Of a stretch of 64,000 nt of DNA, positions 30,018 to 40,100 are shown piece after piece. Position 1 is the stretch's first letter, and each line of letters begins with the position of its first letter. Made by a program: the position numbers and the translations under genes. The DNA lies in contig NZ_JANQAJ010000011.1 in the NCBI RefSeq assembly GCF_024707105.1, positions 941,488 to 1,005,487 on the forward strand, written 5' to 3'. This DNA comes from Devosia ginsengisoli (GTDB taxonomy: Bacteria; Pseudomonadota; Alphaproteobacteria; Rhizobiales; Devosiaceae). The notes under the pieces are model-generated. The model had not been told where the DNA came from. It worked only from the letters and a program-made list of their open reading frames with translations, and made no database searches.

Positions 30018-32012
30018 AGGGCCAGCCCAACCGTCTCGGCACCGACCGGCAGCATCATTTCCACGGCAGCGCCATCAACCGCACCAAGCCGCTGCAATTT
30101 CGGCTGGATGGCCGTGTGATATCCGGTTTTGCCGGCGACACCGTGCTCAGCGCGGCGCTGGCTTCCGGCATCGACACGGTGGGACGGCGCGACGGCGCCG
30201 TGCTGGCCCTCTCGTCCCGTCATGCCCCGGCTATCAGCTTTGCCGCTTTGGCCGGCGATCACCAGCGCGCTTTGCCCATGGAGCGCACCCTTGCCACCGA
30301 TGGCGCCGACTATCTCACCAGCGCGAGGAAGACCAAGGGCAACCCCATTACCCGCCTGCTGCGGCGCTATGGGCGCTCGCTCGCTATCGATCTTGACCGC
30401 CCCGACGCGCTGGCCCGACCCTGGCTCGGTACGCCGGCCGCGCCAGGCCCGCAAGCCGATCTCGTCGTGGTCGGCGGCGGCGTTGCGGGCTTGTCGGCGG
30501 CTTTGGCTGCAGCCAAACGCGGCCTGCAGGTCGTGCTGGCCGAAGCGACGCCCTTTCTGGGTGGCAAGACGCGCCTCTTCGGCACGCAGGAGGGTGAGGA
30601 AACGCCCGACGAGGCCATTGCGCGCCTCCGTGCCGCCGTCGCCAAAGCCGACGCCATCACCGTGCTGACCAGTGCCGAGGCCTTTGCCCTGCGCCCCGGC
30701 GTGGTGCGGCTGCATCAGGTCGAAATGCTCGACAGCACCCCGACCGGACGCGTCATCGATATCCGCGCACGCCATATCATCCTCGCCACCGGGGCGCTGG
30801 AGCGGCTGCCGCTGTTTCCGGGCAATCGATTGCCCGGTGTCGCGGGCACGCTGGAAGCGTTCGAGCTGGCGCAACTGCATGGCGTCTGGCCGGGCGCAAC
30901 GGCCCTCGTCGCCACCAGCAGCAGCCCCGCCTATCGCCTCGCCATGCTGGCGACCGATGCCGGCATAACCGTGCCGCGCATCGTGGATTCGCGCCCACGC
31001 CCGCAGTCGCGCTTCATCGAATTCTCCAAGGCCTATGGCATCACCCTGGCGGCCGGTACCATCGTCGCGTCGGCGGCAGCTGCGCCGAAGGGCGGCGGGC
31101 TCACCGTCATGCCGCAATTATCGATGGAGGGATTTTCACGGGCCGAGCCGGCATTGACCGTCGACCGGCTGGTGGTCAGCGGCGGCTGGCAACCCGATCT
31201 TACGCTCTGGCATATGGCGGGCGGAGAAAGCGCCTGGAATGGATCGAGCGCCCGGCTCGAGCCGCATGCCGGTCCTGATGGCATCGTACTGGCCGGCAGC
31301 GCCGCCGGCTGGCTCAGCCGCAGCGCATGCCTGGCCAGCGGCAGCGATGCGGTCGATGTGCTGCTCGGCCGCCAGCGCCGGCTGGTCGAGGACCGGTTGA
31401 TCGATCCGATCTATGAAACGCCCGACGCGCCAGCCCCTGTCGGCGACGAGCCGGATGAGGCGGCGCAGCCGGTCTTTCTCGATGGCGGCTGGCGCCATAT
31501 CGAGCGGCCGCGCAAGGTGGTGTCGCGCTGGCCGGCCTGGCTGCCCTTCGCGCCCAAGCCGCCCGGCTGGTCGCTAGCCGATACGCCGCAACCGCTCGAT
31601 ATCGCCGATATCGCCGCCGGCGTGCAGCTTGGCGCCATTCCGGCCGCCAGCGCCGGCATCGTGGCACAGGAGCGCGTCGCCATGGTGGCGGTCGAGAGCG
31701 GGGAGGACGATATCGGCCCCTCAGCCGATCCCCCTGCCCCTGCCGCCCAGCTACCTGACCGGTCGCTACGAGGGCGCAACACTGTGGCTGGTCGCCCCAC
31801 ACGACGCGCGGCAGCTCGATATGGGCGCGCTGATCTATTCCAATGCGGATATGTCCGATCCGCTCAGGGCCATCGGCGTCGTGGTGCGGATTGTCGGGGA
31901 CAAGGCCGTGGCCCTCGTGACCGGCAGTGCCGGGCAGACGGCATGGGTGCGCGAACCCAGCCGCGCCGTCGGCATCAGGCTGGTGGAGCCGTATCGCCCT
32001 GACGGAAACTAG
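30014..32012 (+). CDS. SoxA/OoxA-like flavoprotein, shortened and apparently frameshifted near 31730
   Basis: The N-terminus (residues about 12-55) is the ferredoxin-like domain of sarcosine oxidase alpha, with LDGRVISGFAGDTVLSAALA but no cysteines, so it holds no Fe-S cluster. An NAD/FAD Rossmann domain follows (LVVVGGGVAGLSAALAAAK, residues 150-168; ATGALERLP). After about residue 572 the frame becomes R/G-rich nonsense, ending at 32002. In the next frame a sensible tail appears (PSYLTGRYEGATLWLVAP, LRAIGVVVRIVGDKAVALV) and ends at 32012. Removing one C from the run 31730-31734 joins them, giving about 665 aa. True SoxA is about 1000 aa; the GcvT/THF core is missing here. Confidence 0.65.
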
Positions 32013-33217
32013 TTGCGGCGCTCGGCGGCAGCGCGGGCGCGCTTCAGCGTATCGGCATATTCCGGATTGAAGCGGACTTCGGCCATCTTGATGCCGGCAT
32101 CGAGCCGCGCGCTGATGACCGGGTCGGCGGGATTTTGCCGGATAAGGTCGAGATTGCGCTGCAGATGGACTTCCAGCGCCTGGCCGGTCTGGCTCCAGGC
32201 CTGGTCGAACAGGGCATTGAGCGCCAGCGAATCGCGGCATTCGCGGATGGTCGCCAACAGATAGACGCCGTTGATAGCGGCCAGGATCCGGTCATTGTCC
32301 AGCCGATCGCTGCCTTCGCGGCCGCGGCGCATGGCCTGGTTGATATCGGAAACGACATCGCGCAGGCGCGGTTCGATGCGGTCGGAGACCTGCTTGGTTA
32401 TGGCCGACAGCACCATGGCCCAGCGGCTGCCACGGGCGAATTCGATATAGCCGCTCAGCGAGCGCACCAGGCGGTGAAAGCGCTCAAGGCTGCGGCAGAC
32501 CAGATCGATATCGGCAAAGGCACCCATCGGCTGGAGGATGTGGATCTGATTCTGTGCATGCGCCAGGATGGCGTCGATGACCGGGCTGAAACCCATGCGG
32601 ATCACCGCAGCTTCGGTGGCATTGCCCGAGAGCTTGATGATGGTGGTGACCAGCCGGGTCGGATTGGCAATCTGGCTCAGCGCGGCATGGAACAGCAGCG
32701 AAGCCAGAGCCTGGTCCTGCAGAGGCATGGACTGTAGGGCCACGCCCAGCGCCCCATCGTCGGTAATGGTATTGACCGCCTTGCCGAAAGCCTTGGCCTT
32801 GGCCAGCAGCGCACGGCTGCGCAAGGCCATCATCATGGTTGGCAGGGCGTCGCGGGCTTCGGTGCTGCCCAGGGCGGCGCGCAGGCGGCGATCCTTTTCG
32901 GGGTCCTTGGCGACGGCGGCCAGGCCATCCTTCATGCGCGCCAGCACATCGGGCATGACGGCTTCGAGGTCGCTGGCCGAGAAATTGCCGCTGGCCACGC
33001 CATCGGCCGAGATCAGGTCGGGGCAGAGATCGCGATAAACCCAGACCCAGCCGGCCTCGGCATGGGCACGCGTCACCGATCCGGCAAAGGGGAACGAGAC
33101 GGGGTCCTGCACCAGGATCGCATCGATGAGGCCGGCAAAGGGACGCCCAGCCATACGGCCGGCCCGGCGGGGCGCGGCGGAGGCCGGCGTTTCACTTTTA
33201 TTGGCGGCTTGGGACAT
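32009..33217 (-). CDS. Hypothetical protein, mostly helical
   Basis: 402 aa, no recognised domain, no signal peptide and no membrane segment. It is rich in helices and arginine, with a central LHPLGAFADID-like region (QNQIHILQPMGAFADIDLVC). It probably belongs to an alphaproteobacterial family of unknown function. ATG 33217 is preferred; a TTG one codon earlier is also in frame. The stop overlaps the end of the SoxA-like gene by four bases, tail to tail. Confidence 0.6.
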   Translation of the reverse strand: MSQAANKSETPASAAPRRAGRMAGRPFAGLIDAILVQDPVSFPFAGSVTRAHAEAGWVWVYRDLCPDLISADGVASGNFSASDLEAVMPDVLARMKDGLAAVAKDPEKDRRLRAALGSTEARDALPTMMMALRSRALLAKAKAFGKAVNTITDDGALGVALQSMPLQDQALASLLFHAALSQIANPTRLVTTIIKLSGNATEAAVIRMGFSPVIDAILAHAQNQIHILQPMGAFADIDLVCRSLERFHRLVRSLSGYIEFARGSRWAMVLSAITKQVSDRIEPRLRDVVSDINQAMRRGREGSDRLDNDRILAAINGVYLLATIRECRDSLALNALFDQAWSQTGQALEVHLQRNLDLIRQNPADPVISARLDAGIKMAEVRFNPEYADTLKRARAAAERRN

Positions 33218-33315
33218 CAACGCAGTGGGTCTGGAAAACGAATTCGTCCCAAACCCTATAGCGCGTTGGTAAACAATCCTTATGCGGAAAGCCTGCGAGC
33301 TTTATCCGAGTAGTC

Positions 33316-33789
33316 TCAGGCGGCGCCCTGCACGACAGCCCAGTTGCCATTCTGCTCGCGGCAGGCGGTGCCCTTCTTCACATAGTCCTGGCCATTGGCC
33401 TTGACCGTATGCGTGAAGTCACGGCAATCGAGATTGTTGACGCGGACATAGGGGCCGACGGCCACCGTGCCGGTCGTGCCCTTGTCGCCGGCCCATTGGC
33501 GCGGGGCGCCGGGGCGGCCGAATTGCAGCGCATAGAACTGGGCGCTGTTGGCTTCGGCCGAATCCTTGGCCGTCATGATCGCCAAAGCAGCCGGATCGAC
33601 GAAGCCATTGGCCACGCTAGTGGTCAGCAAGGCCTGCTGCGTCGTCTGGGCCGGGCTCGCCACCAGCGGCTGCGGGGTTACCGGGGCCATCACCACCGGG
33701 GCCTGCGCCACCTGGGTCGGACCGGTGCTGGCACAACCGGCCAGGGTCAAGGCAAGCAACGGCGCGGCGATTAGGGCGATGCGATTCAT
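33316..33789 (-). CDS. Lipoprotein, 17-kDa surface antigen-like C-terminus
   Basis: 157 aa. The signal sequence ends in lipobox LAGC (C19), so it is probably an outer-membrane lipoprotein. A proline/alanine/glutamine-rich linker follows. The C-terminus (NNLDCRDFTHTVKANGQ, KKGTACREQNGNWAVVQ) has the two cysteines and aromatic spacing seen in small surface-antigen proteins of alphaproteobacteria. Function unknown. It is a single gene with its own upstream region. Confidence 0.72.
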   Translation of the reverse strand: MNRIALIAAPLLALTLAGCASTGPTQVAQAPVVMAPVTPQPLVASPAQTTQQALLTTSVANGFVDPAALAIMTAKDSAEANSAQFYALQFGRPGAPRQWAGDKGTTGTVAVGPYVRVNNLDCRDFTHTVKANGQDYVKKGTACREQNGNWAVVQGAA

Positions 33790-33849
33790 GATGTGACTAT
33801 CTCGTGGTCGTTATAGAGGCTCTTGTTGTCGTAATGCGGCGAAAGTGCG

Positions 33850-35226
33850 TCAGGTTGCATTTGGCCTGGCCATGGCGCTCAGCCGGGCGGTGGGCAGGCG
33901 CAACTCCGCCAGCAGCCCGCCCAGCGCCGAGCGCTTGAGCGCCAGGCCGCCGCCATAGACATCCACCAGTTCCTTGATGATATCGAGTCCCAGACCGCTT
34001 CCCGGTGTTTTTTCATCCAGCCTGACACCGCGGCGCAACGCTTTCTGCGCATCTTCCTCCGAAAGGCCGGGGCCGTTGTCGTCGATGCGGATCAGCAGCA
34101 TGGTGCCGGTCTCGCTGCGCTCGGCATCGAGCCGCACCCCAACCTGGCCGTTGGACCATTTGCAGGCATTGTCGAGCAGATTGCCCGCCATTTCCTCCAG
34201 GTCCGCCTCGTCGCCGCGGAACCACGGCAGAGACGCATCGGGGCGCTGGAAGGCAATGGTGACATCGGGGTGAATCTTGCGCATCACGCGCGTTAGCCGC
34301 AGCATGATCATGGTCGGGTCGGCCTTCTTGCCCACCACCGAGGTGCGGGCCGCCAGCCGCGCCCGCTCGAGATAGGTGGCCACCATCGTGCTCATCTTCT
34401 CGCTCTCGGTCACCACGACATCGGCCAGCGCCCCCTTGCGGGCCGCAGCCTCGTTGCGCAGCACGGCAATGGGGGTCTTGAGCCCATGGGCCAGGTTGCC
34501 CACTTGGTTGCGCGCCCGCTCGATGATTTGCGCATTGGAGCGCAGCAATTCGTTGACCTCTTCGGCCAGCGGCGCGATTTCGCGGGGATAGGTGCCGGTC
34601 ACGGCGACGCTCTCGCCCTCGCGCACGCTTTCGATGGCGGCGCTTAGCCGGTCGATCGGCCGCAGGGCAAACCGCGCCACGATGGCGCTCATGATGGCCA
34701 ACATCACCCCCACGGCCCCCAGCACGATAAAGGCCTGACCGCGAAAGCCTTCCACCAGTTCGAGGATTTCGCTCAGATTGCCGGACACGATGATCCGGTA
34801 GGTGGTCGGAGCCAGCGTCACCGTGCGCTCCACCACGCGCATGCGCGTACCGAAGACGTCGTCCATGATCGCGGTGCGGCGGCCGAGCGTATCTGGCGAT
34901 CCGGTCATCTCAGGCAGGTCGATCCCGACCATCGAGGTCGAAAGATTGTAGAGTGCGCCGTCGGCATCGCGAATGGCCCAATACCAGCCCGAGCGTGGCC
35001 GGTCGAAGCGCGGATCGCTGAGCGCAATATCGGCGCTGGACGGATCGCCCTCTTCCAGCAGGGCGCCGGCCAGGCTTTCGACATGAAACTCGAGCGTTTC
35101 CGAGAGCGAGGCATCGAGCGCCCGCGAATAGAGGTCGGTCAGCAGAAACCCGGTCGCCACCAGCGCCAGCACCAGCCAGCCCGCCGACAACCAGAACAAT
35201 GACGCCGCGATAGACCCCTTACGCAT
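33850..35226 (-). CDS. feuQ: FeuQ/PhoQ-like sensor histidine kinase
   Basis: 458 aa. It has an N-terminal membrane helix (SLFWLSAGWLVLALVATGFLL), a periplasmic sensor of about 145 residues, and a second helix near 175 (AFIVLGAVGVMLAIMSAIVA). HAMP follows, then an unusual H-box of PhoQ type (NLAHGLKTPIAVLRNEA) and HATPase (NLLDNACKWSNGQ, DDNGPGLSE, GSGLGLDIIKEL). With the upstream regulator and small secreted protein it matches the FeuN-FeuP-FeuQ set of Sinorhizobium, which is needed for hypo-osmotic adaptation and symbiosis. The symbol is assigned by that resemblance. Confidence 0.72.
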   Translation of the reverse strand: MRKGSIAASLFWLSAGWLVLALVATGFLLTDLYSRALDASLSETLEFHVESLAGALLEEGDPSSADIALSDPRFDRPRSGWYWAIRDADGALYNLSTSMVGIDLPEMTGSPDTLGRRTAIMDDVFGTRMRVVERTVTLAPTTYRIIVSGNLSEILELVEGFRGQAFIVLGAVGVMLAIMSAIVARFALRPIDRLSAAIESVREGESVAVTGTYPREIAPLAEEVNELLRSNAQIIERARNQVGNLAHGLKTPIAVLRNEAAARKGALADVVVTESEKMSTMVATYLERARLAARTSVVGKKADPTMIMLRLTRVMRKIHPDVTIAFQRPDASLPWFRGDEADLEEMAGNLLDNACKWSNGQVGVRLDAERSETGTMLLIRIDDNGPGLSEEDAQKALRRGVRLDEKTPGSGLGLDIIKELVDVYGGGLALKRSALGGLLAELRLPTARLSAMARPNAT

Positions 35227-35253
35227 GGCGATCCAGACGGAGCAATGAAAGAG

Positions 35254-35340
35254 CCCTCATGGTGAGCCTGTCGAACCACGAGGGGGCGCGAGTGGAGGCT
35301 CGAACGCACGACCTCGTGGTTCGACAAGCTCACCATGAGG
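35254..35340. repeat. REP-like inverted repeat, family 1, copy 3
   Basis: The arms CCTCATGGTGAGCCTGTCG (left) and CGACAAGCTCACCATGAGG (right) surround a 28-bp spacer. This is the same element as copies 1 and 4. It lies between the feuP-like and feuQ-like genes, inside what is otherwise a two-component operon. Confidence 0.85.
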
Positions 35341-35372
35341 TCTACTGGGCAATTGTGCCAAACCAGACCCTC

Positions 35373-36032
35373 TCAGTCTTCGGCGATCTGGTAGCCCAGC
35401 CCGCGCACCGTCTGGATGCAATCTTCGGGCAGCTTCTTGCGCAGGCGACCGACGAACACTTCGATCGTGTTGCTGTCGCGGTCGAAATCCTGGTCGTAGA
35501 GATGCTCGGTCAGTTCGGTCCGCGAGATGACCTTGCCCTTGTGATGCATGAGATAGCTCAACAGCCGCAATTCGTGGCTGGTCAGTTTCACCGACTGGCC
35601 ATCGACCGTCACCTTGCCCGAGCGCGCATCGAGCCGCACGGCGCCGGCCACGATCTCGTTGGAGGCCAACCCCGCCGCCCGCCGCACCAGCGCGCGGATG
35701 CGGGCCAGCACTTCCTCCATGTGAAAGGGCTTGGCGACATAATCGTCGGCACCGGCATCAATGCCCTGCACCTTGTCGCTCCAGCGGTCGCGCGCCGTCA
35801 GCAGCAGCACCGGTGTGGTCTTGCCGGCGCGGCGCCATTCCTCGAGCACCGACAGCCCGTCCATCTGCGGCAAGCCGATATCGAGCACGATGGCGTCATA
35901 GGGTTCGGTATCGCCAAGGAAGTGGCCTTCCTCGCCATCGAAAGCCACGTCGACCGCGTAACCGGCCTCGGTCAGGGCTTCCTTGAGCTGACGGTTGAGA
36001 TTGGTATCGTCTTCGACAACAAGAATACGCAT
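35373..36032 (-). CDS. feuP: FeuP-like OmpR-family response regulator
   Basis: 219 aa. It has the receiver domain acidic pair EDD at residues 7-9, phospho-acceptor D51 (AIVLDIGLP) and K in VAKPFHME. The winged-helix output is of PhoP/OmpR type (LTSHELRLLSYLMHHKGKV, IEVFVGRLRKKL). It is separated from the kinase gene by 146 bp that contain a REP-like repeat, and is 26 bases after the small secreted protein gene. Confidence 0.8.
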   Translation of the reverse strand: MRILVVEDDTNLNRQLKEALTEAGYAVDVAFDGEEGHFLGDTEPYDAIVLDIGLPQMDGLSVLEEWRRAGKTTPVLLLTARDRWSDKVQGIDAGADDYVAKPFHMEEVLARIRALVRRAAGLASNEIVAGAVRLDARSGKVTVDGQSVKLTSHELRLLSYLMHHKGKVISRTELTEHLYDQDFDRDSNTIEVFVGRLRKKLPEDCIQTVRGLGYQIAED

Positions 36033-36058
36033 TTGCAGGCCCCCGATGCGTCTATGCG

Positions 36059-36352
36059 TTACTGCGCGCTCAGAACCAGGTTCTGAGCTTCCCCCTCGGG
36101 CGTCAGTACGCCGATAATATAGACGAGCCTGCCGCCTTCGTCACATACCTGAACGGAAAGGATTTCCGCGCTGCCGCCAACGCCGGCCGAAGCCAGTACG
36201 GCATCGAGGGACATGATCTGGCCGGACGACACCGCATCCTGGATCTGGCGCTTGTCGAGGCACGCCTGCGCATTGGCCGCCCCGGTCGAGGCAAGGCCAA
36301 CCGCCAGCGCGACTGCGATCGAAGCAAGGAATTTCGAGGTCAAGGTTTTCAT
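36059..36352 (-). CDS. Small secreted PepSY-like protein (FeuN-like candidate)
   Basis: 97 aa. The signal peptide runs to about ANAQA (residue 30). The mature part is short, with two cysteines (QACLDKRQIQDAV, VQVCDEGGRLVYIIGVL) in the spacing of PepSY-like domains. In Sinorhizobium the feuP-feuQ operon is preceded by feuN, whose small periplasmic product inhibits the kinase. Position and size here fit that role, but the sequence relationship to FeuN is an inference. Confidence 0.65.
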   Translation of the reverse strand: MKTLTSKFLASIAVALAVGLASTGAANAQACLDKRQIQDAVSSGQIMSLDAVLASAGVGGSAEILSVQVCDEGGRLVYIIGVLTPEGEAQNLVLSAQ

Positions 36353-36429
36353 GGCAGCAACTTAGGGCGACGTTGCTGAATGGGACATGAATGAGGCAAA
36401 GCGCAAGTCTTTAGCCAAATTTTTGAGCC

Positions 36430-37194
36430 TCAAGCCCGCCCGATATCGCCCTTCAGCCCCTTGCGCAGGAACAGCACGGCCAGCGCTTCCATGATGAGCT
36501 GGCCCGCCGAACTGCCCTCGAGTGCCGGCAGGTCGATTCCCAGCATTTGCGCCAGGCCCGCCAGCAGCATGAAGGCAGCGACGATATAGGTCTTGTAGCC
36601 ATTGAGAATATCCATGATCGTTCTCCAGAGTGTGATCGTATCGACCGGCGCCGTCGTGCCGGAAGTAGCCAGCGCCGCGGCTCGTACCGCGGCAACACGG
36701 TTGGTCCAGCCGCGGCCGAACGTGGCGAAAGTCGGCAAACGGTTGAGGAAAGCCAGCCGGCGGTCGCAGAGCGCGCCGATCAGCACACCCAGCCCCTTGC
36801 GCGCGGCATAGCTCTCCACCGCGCCCAGCGTCAGCGGCCCCACCTGTCCGTCGGCAGCCACGTCGAGTTCGGCCTGCAGCGTGCGGATGGCCCGGTCGGG
36901 ACCGGAATTGACGGCGAAGTCAAACAGAGCCAGGTCGAGCCCGGCGGGGAATTGCCCGGCCTGGCAGCGATCCCAATAGCTGGCGCGATAGATCTTCGCC
37001 GCTTCCGGGCGCTGCAATTCCATCACCGCGCTCTTGGGCAGGTTCCACCACGGCGACACCATGCGCCAGCGCGCCAGCGTCTTGTGGGTAATGCCCATAT
37101 TGGTAGCCCCGCCGGGATCGGACGGATGGTCGACATAGCCGCCCTCTTGGCGCAGCACCTCGTCGAGGCAAATATCGAACCGGCTTCTAGCCAT
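36430..37194 (-). CDS. GH108-type N-acetylmuramidase with C-terminal membrane segment (GTA-associated endolysin)
   Basis: 254 aa. The N-terminus has the family motif EGGYVDHPSDPGGATNMGIT with the catalytic glutamate (residues about 17-36). The peptidoglycan-binding C-terminal half of the family follows (LDVAADGQVGPLTLGAV). Residues about 195-250 are a hydrophobic segment (YIVAAFMLLAGLAQMLGI) with a basic tail, like a holin-type or anchoring domain. The ATG overlaps the stop of the GTA fusion gene by eight bases. It is probably the lysis module of the old GTA locus. Confidence 0.82.
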   Translation of the reverse strand: MARSRFDICLDEVLRQEGGYVDHPSDPGGATNMGITHKTLARWRMVSPWWNLPKSAVMELQRPEAAKIYRASYWDRCQAGQFPAGLDLALFDFAVNSGPDRAIRTLQAELDVAADGQVGPLTLGAVESYAARKGLGVLIGALCDRRLAFLNRLPTFATFGRGWTNRVAAVRAAALATSGTTAPVDTITLWRTIMDILNGYKTYIVAAFMLLAGLAQMLGIDLPALEGSSAGQLIMEALAVLFLRKGLKGDIGRA

Positions 37195-40100
37195 GGAATT
37201 CCCCCTGCGCCGCATGCCCCGCGCCCAGAACCGGGCTCAGTTGCTCAATCGTGAAATCGAACGCCGCCGGCAGCGCGCCGAAATCGGCCACCTGCGCGGC
37301 GCTCGCATAGCTAGCGGAAGGCATGCCGGTTTCCAGCACCCGCACGGCCGTCCCGCCATCGAGGATCGTGATCCGATAGCGCTCGGGCGCGTGTTCCAGC
37401 GGACTGTCGGCCACGCCCCAGCCATCGCCATCGGCCCGGCTGCGCCGCATCCAGGTCAGGCCAATATCGCCGGCATCATCGCGCAAAGCCCGCAGATGCA
37501 CCGGCGCCAGCGGCAGAGCCGGCCCCAACCCGGTCTCGGCCGTGAGGCTCGTGCCTTCGATATCGCTCGCCCCGGCATAGACACGGAAATCCCGCATCTC
37601 GCCCAACAGGCGCGGCTCCATCGGCAGCGTCACCGCCCGGGAGTCGAGCACCATCACGCGACTCCCGGCGGTTGCCGAACCGGCCTCCGTGCCTTCGAGT
37701 CCGCGCAACAACCGGCTCAGCCGATAACGCCCGGCCGAAACCAGTTCGGCTTCGGCAAAGCCGATCACCTCCCAACCGCCGGCCCCCTCGATGGCGAACC
37801 GGTTGCCGCCCGACAGCGCGGCCAGCGGTTCCACCGAGGCCAGGTGCCCCGCCAGCAGCGTCACCTCGATGACATTGCCCCGATCCCACACGCCTGTCGG
37901 TCCCGGCAGCAATGGTGTTTCGAGCGTCCCCAGCAGCCCGCGCCGCGGCAGGTTCACCGCCAGCGCCCCGGTCGCGTCATCGACCAGTTGCACGCTGCCC
38001 GGCCAGGGTTGCGCATAGGCCGCGGCCACCAGCCGCGACCGGCCAGGGTCGGCGGGCAACGGCGGCAGATGCGCCAGCGCCACCAGCGGCAGCGACCGCA
38101 CCGCCGGCCTCGTGCCCCCGGCCAACGGCCGATCGATCCCGGTCGCCACGGCGGTTCCCGAAGGCAGCGTCCGCGCCGTCACCCGCCGCATCAGCCCATC
38201 GCGGATTTCGCTGATCTCGAACGGCCCTTCGGCCAGCCCATCGATTTCCACCAGGTCCCCCGGCTCCAGCGCCAGCGCCGCAGGTGGCAGGTTGAAATCC
38301 AGCGTCTCGCGCTGCGCGCTGCGCCCATCGAGCATCCGCTCCGCGGCCAGCCGCGCGCCCGAGCCATCCAGCGTCATTGCCATGACCTCGCCCACCAGCG
38401 GCCCGGTCCCGTCGGTCAGTGCCGTCACCGTACCGCTCAGGTAGTCTCGCTCGCGGTCGAGATAGGTCAGCGCCAGCCGCCCCGGCGCCTCGGCCGGATC
38501 GCCGCGCTTCCGCGACAGCGTCGCGCCCTCGCTTTGCGCCAATTCTTCAGCGTCGAGCGCCATCGCCCCGCCTCGCCGCGCCAGGCCCAGATGCAGGCCA
38601 TCAATCCCGTTGCGCAGGCTCAGCCCCGTCGCATCAAGCAACGGCTCCAGCGCCTCGCGCGCGGTCGTCGCATGGCCCAGCACCAACCCGCCCACCAGCG
38701 GCGCAGCCGGTTCGGCGCTCAGTGCCACCCCATGGTCCGCGGCGACGGCCCTGGCCAATTCGTCGCTCGCCATGCCGCCCAGCCGCCCGGTCAGCCAGTG
38801 GCCGTTGCGATGGTTCGGGCCATCGGCCCACACATCACTCAGCGCCGGAAAGGCCGGATAGGGCCGCGCGTCCCAGGTCCAGTGATAGATGCGCTCGACA
38901 TCGACCATGCCGGCCGGATTATTGGCCGGATTGCGCCAGAAAGCCTGATGCGCCCGCAATACCTGCCGCTGGATCAGCGGATCTGGCGTCCCGGTCGAAA
39001 AATACGGCCGCCCACTCTCGGCACTCTTGGGGTCGCCGAAGATATTCGGCTGGTTCGCCCCCTTGTCGACAGCGCCGCAGCCCAACTCCGTGAACAGAAT
39101 TGGCTTCGAGCCCGGCACCCACGCCGTCGGGCTGCCATTGCGCACCCCACCCGGCCGGTTGTGGTGTGCCTGACTCCACCAGTTGCGAATATCCTTGTAG
39201 CGCCACACCCACGGCTCGCCATGCGCCCCATCAGTGATCGGCGTCCGCACCTGCGCCCGCCGGTCGGCATCACTGGCATAGAACCAGTCATAGCCCTCGC
39301 CGCCGGCAATATTGCCCATGAGATAGTCAAGGTCATGCGTAGACGCCGCCAGAGTCGCATCCGCATGGCCCTGCCCGTCCCGCCAATCGGCCAGCGGCAT
39401 ATAATTGTCGATGCCGACAGCATCGATATTGGCTGAGGCCCAGAGCGGATCGAGGTGAAAGAATTTTTCGCCCCCGCCCGGCTGGTAGCCCGAATATTCG
39501 CTCCAATCCGCCGCATAGGTCAGCTTCGTCCCCGCGCCCACCACGCCCCGCACATCGGCCGCCAGCGTCACCAGCGCCGAAACGAAGGGAAAGCTGTTGC
39601 CCGCCCCGCGCACCGTGGTCAGGCCAACCATTTCCGAGCCGATGATCAGCGTATCGACGCCACCCGCCGCCACGGCCAGTCCGGCATAATGCAGCACCAT
39701 CTGCCGATAGGCCGCCGCAAATGTCGCCACCTGCGTCGCCGCTGCCGCCGATTTGTCCGGCGATCCCGCCCGCCCCGGCGCCGGGTGACAGGTGATCCGC
39801 CCGCGCCAGGGATAGGCCGCCTGCCCCGTCCCGCCATAGGGATTTGGCAGGCCGTTGCCCGCCGGCACATCCATCATCACCATGGGGTAGAGCGTCACGC
39901 GCAGTCCGCGTGCCTTGAGGTCGGCAATCGCCGCCCGCACCGATGCGTCCGAAGGCGTGCCGCCATAGGCCGCCCCGCCATCATGGCTCGATACGACAGG
40001 CACGTCGCCGCGCCCCAGCCCGGCCACGCTCCAGCTCGTGCCCTGCACGGTCCTGTCGGCCGCCTCGACACGCGGCCCGATGGCGCAATTGCCGCAGCGC

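Noticed and set aside
31735-32002. Continuation of the SoxA-like gene in its first frame
   Set aside because: Sequence becomes R/G/A-rich without hydrophobic pattern, while the next frame gives a family-like beta-rich tail.
37193-39436. Plus-strand frames of 747 and 594 codons opposite the GTA fusion gene
   Set aside because: Rich in R, Q, P and H with no domain; the minus-strand frame has clear GTA protein motifs.
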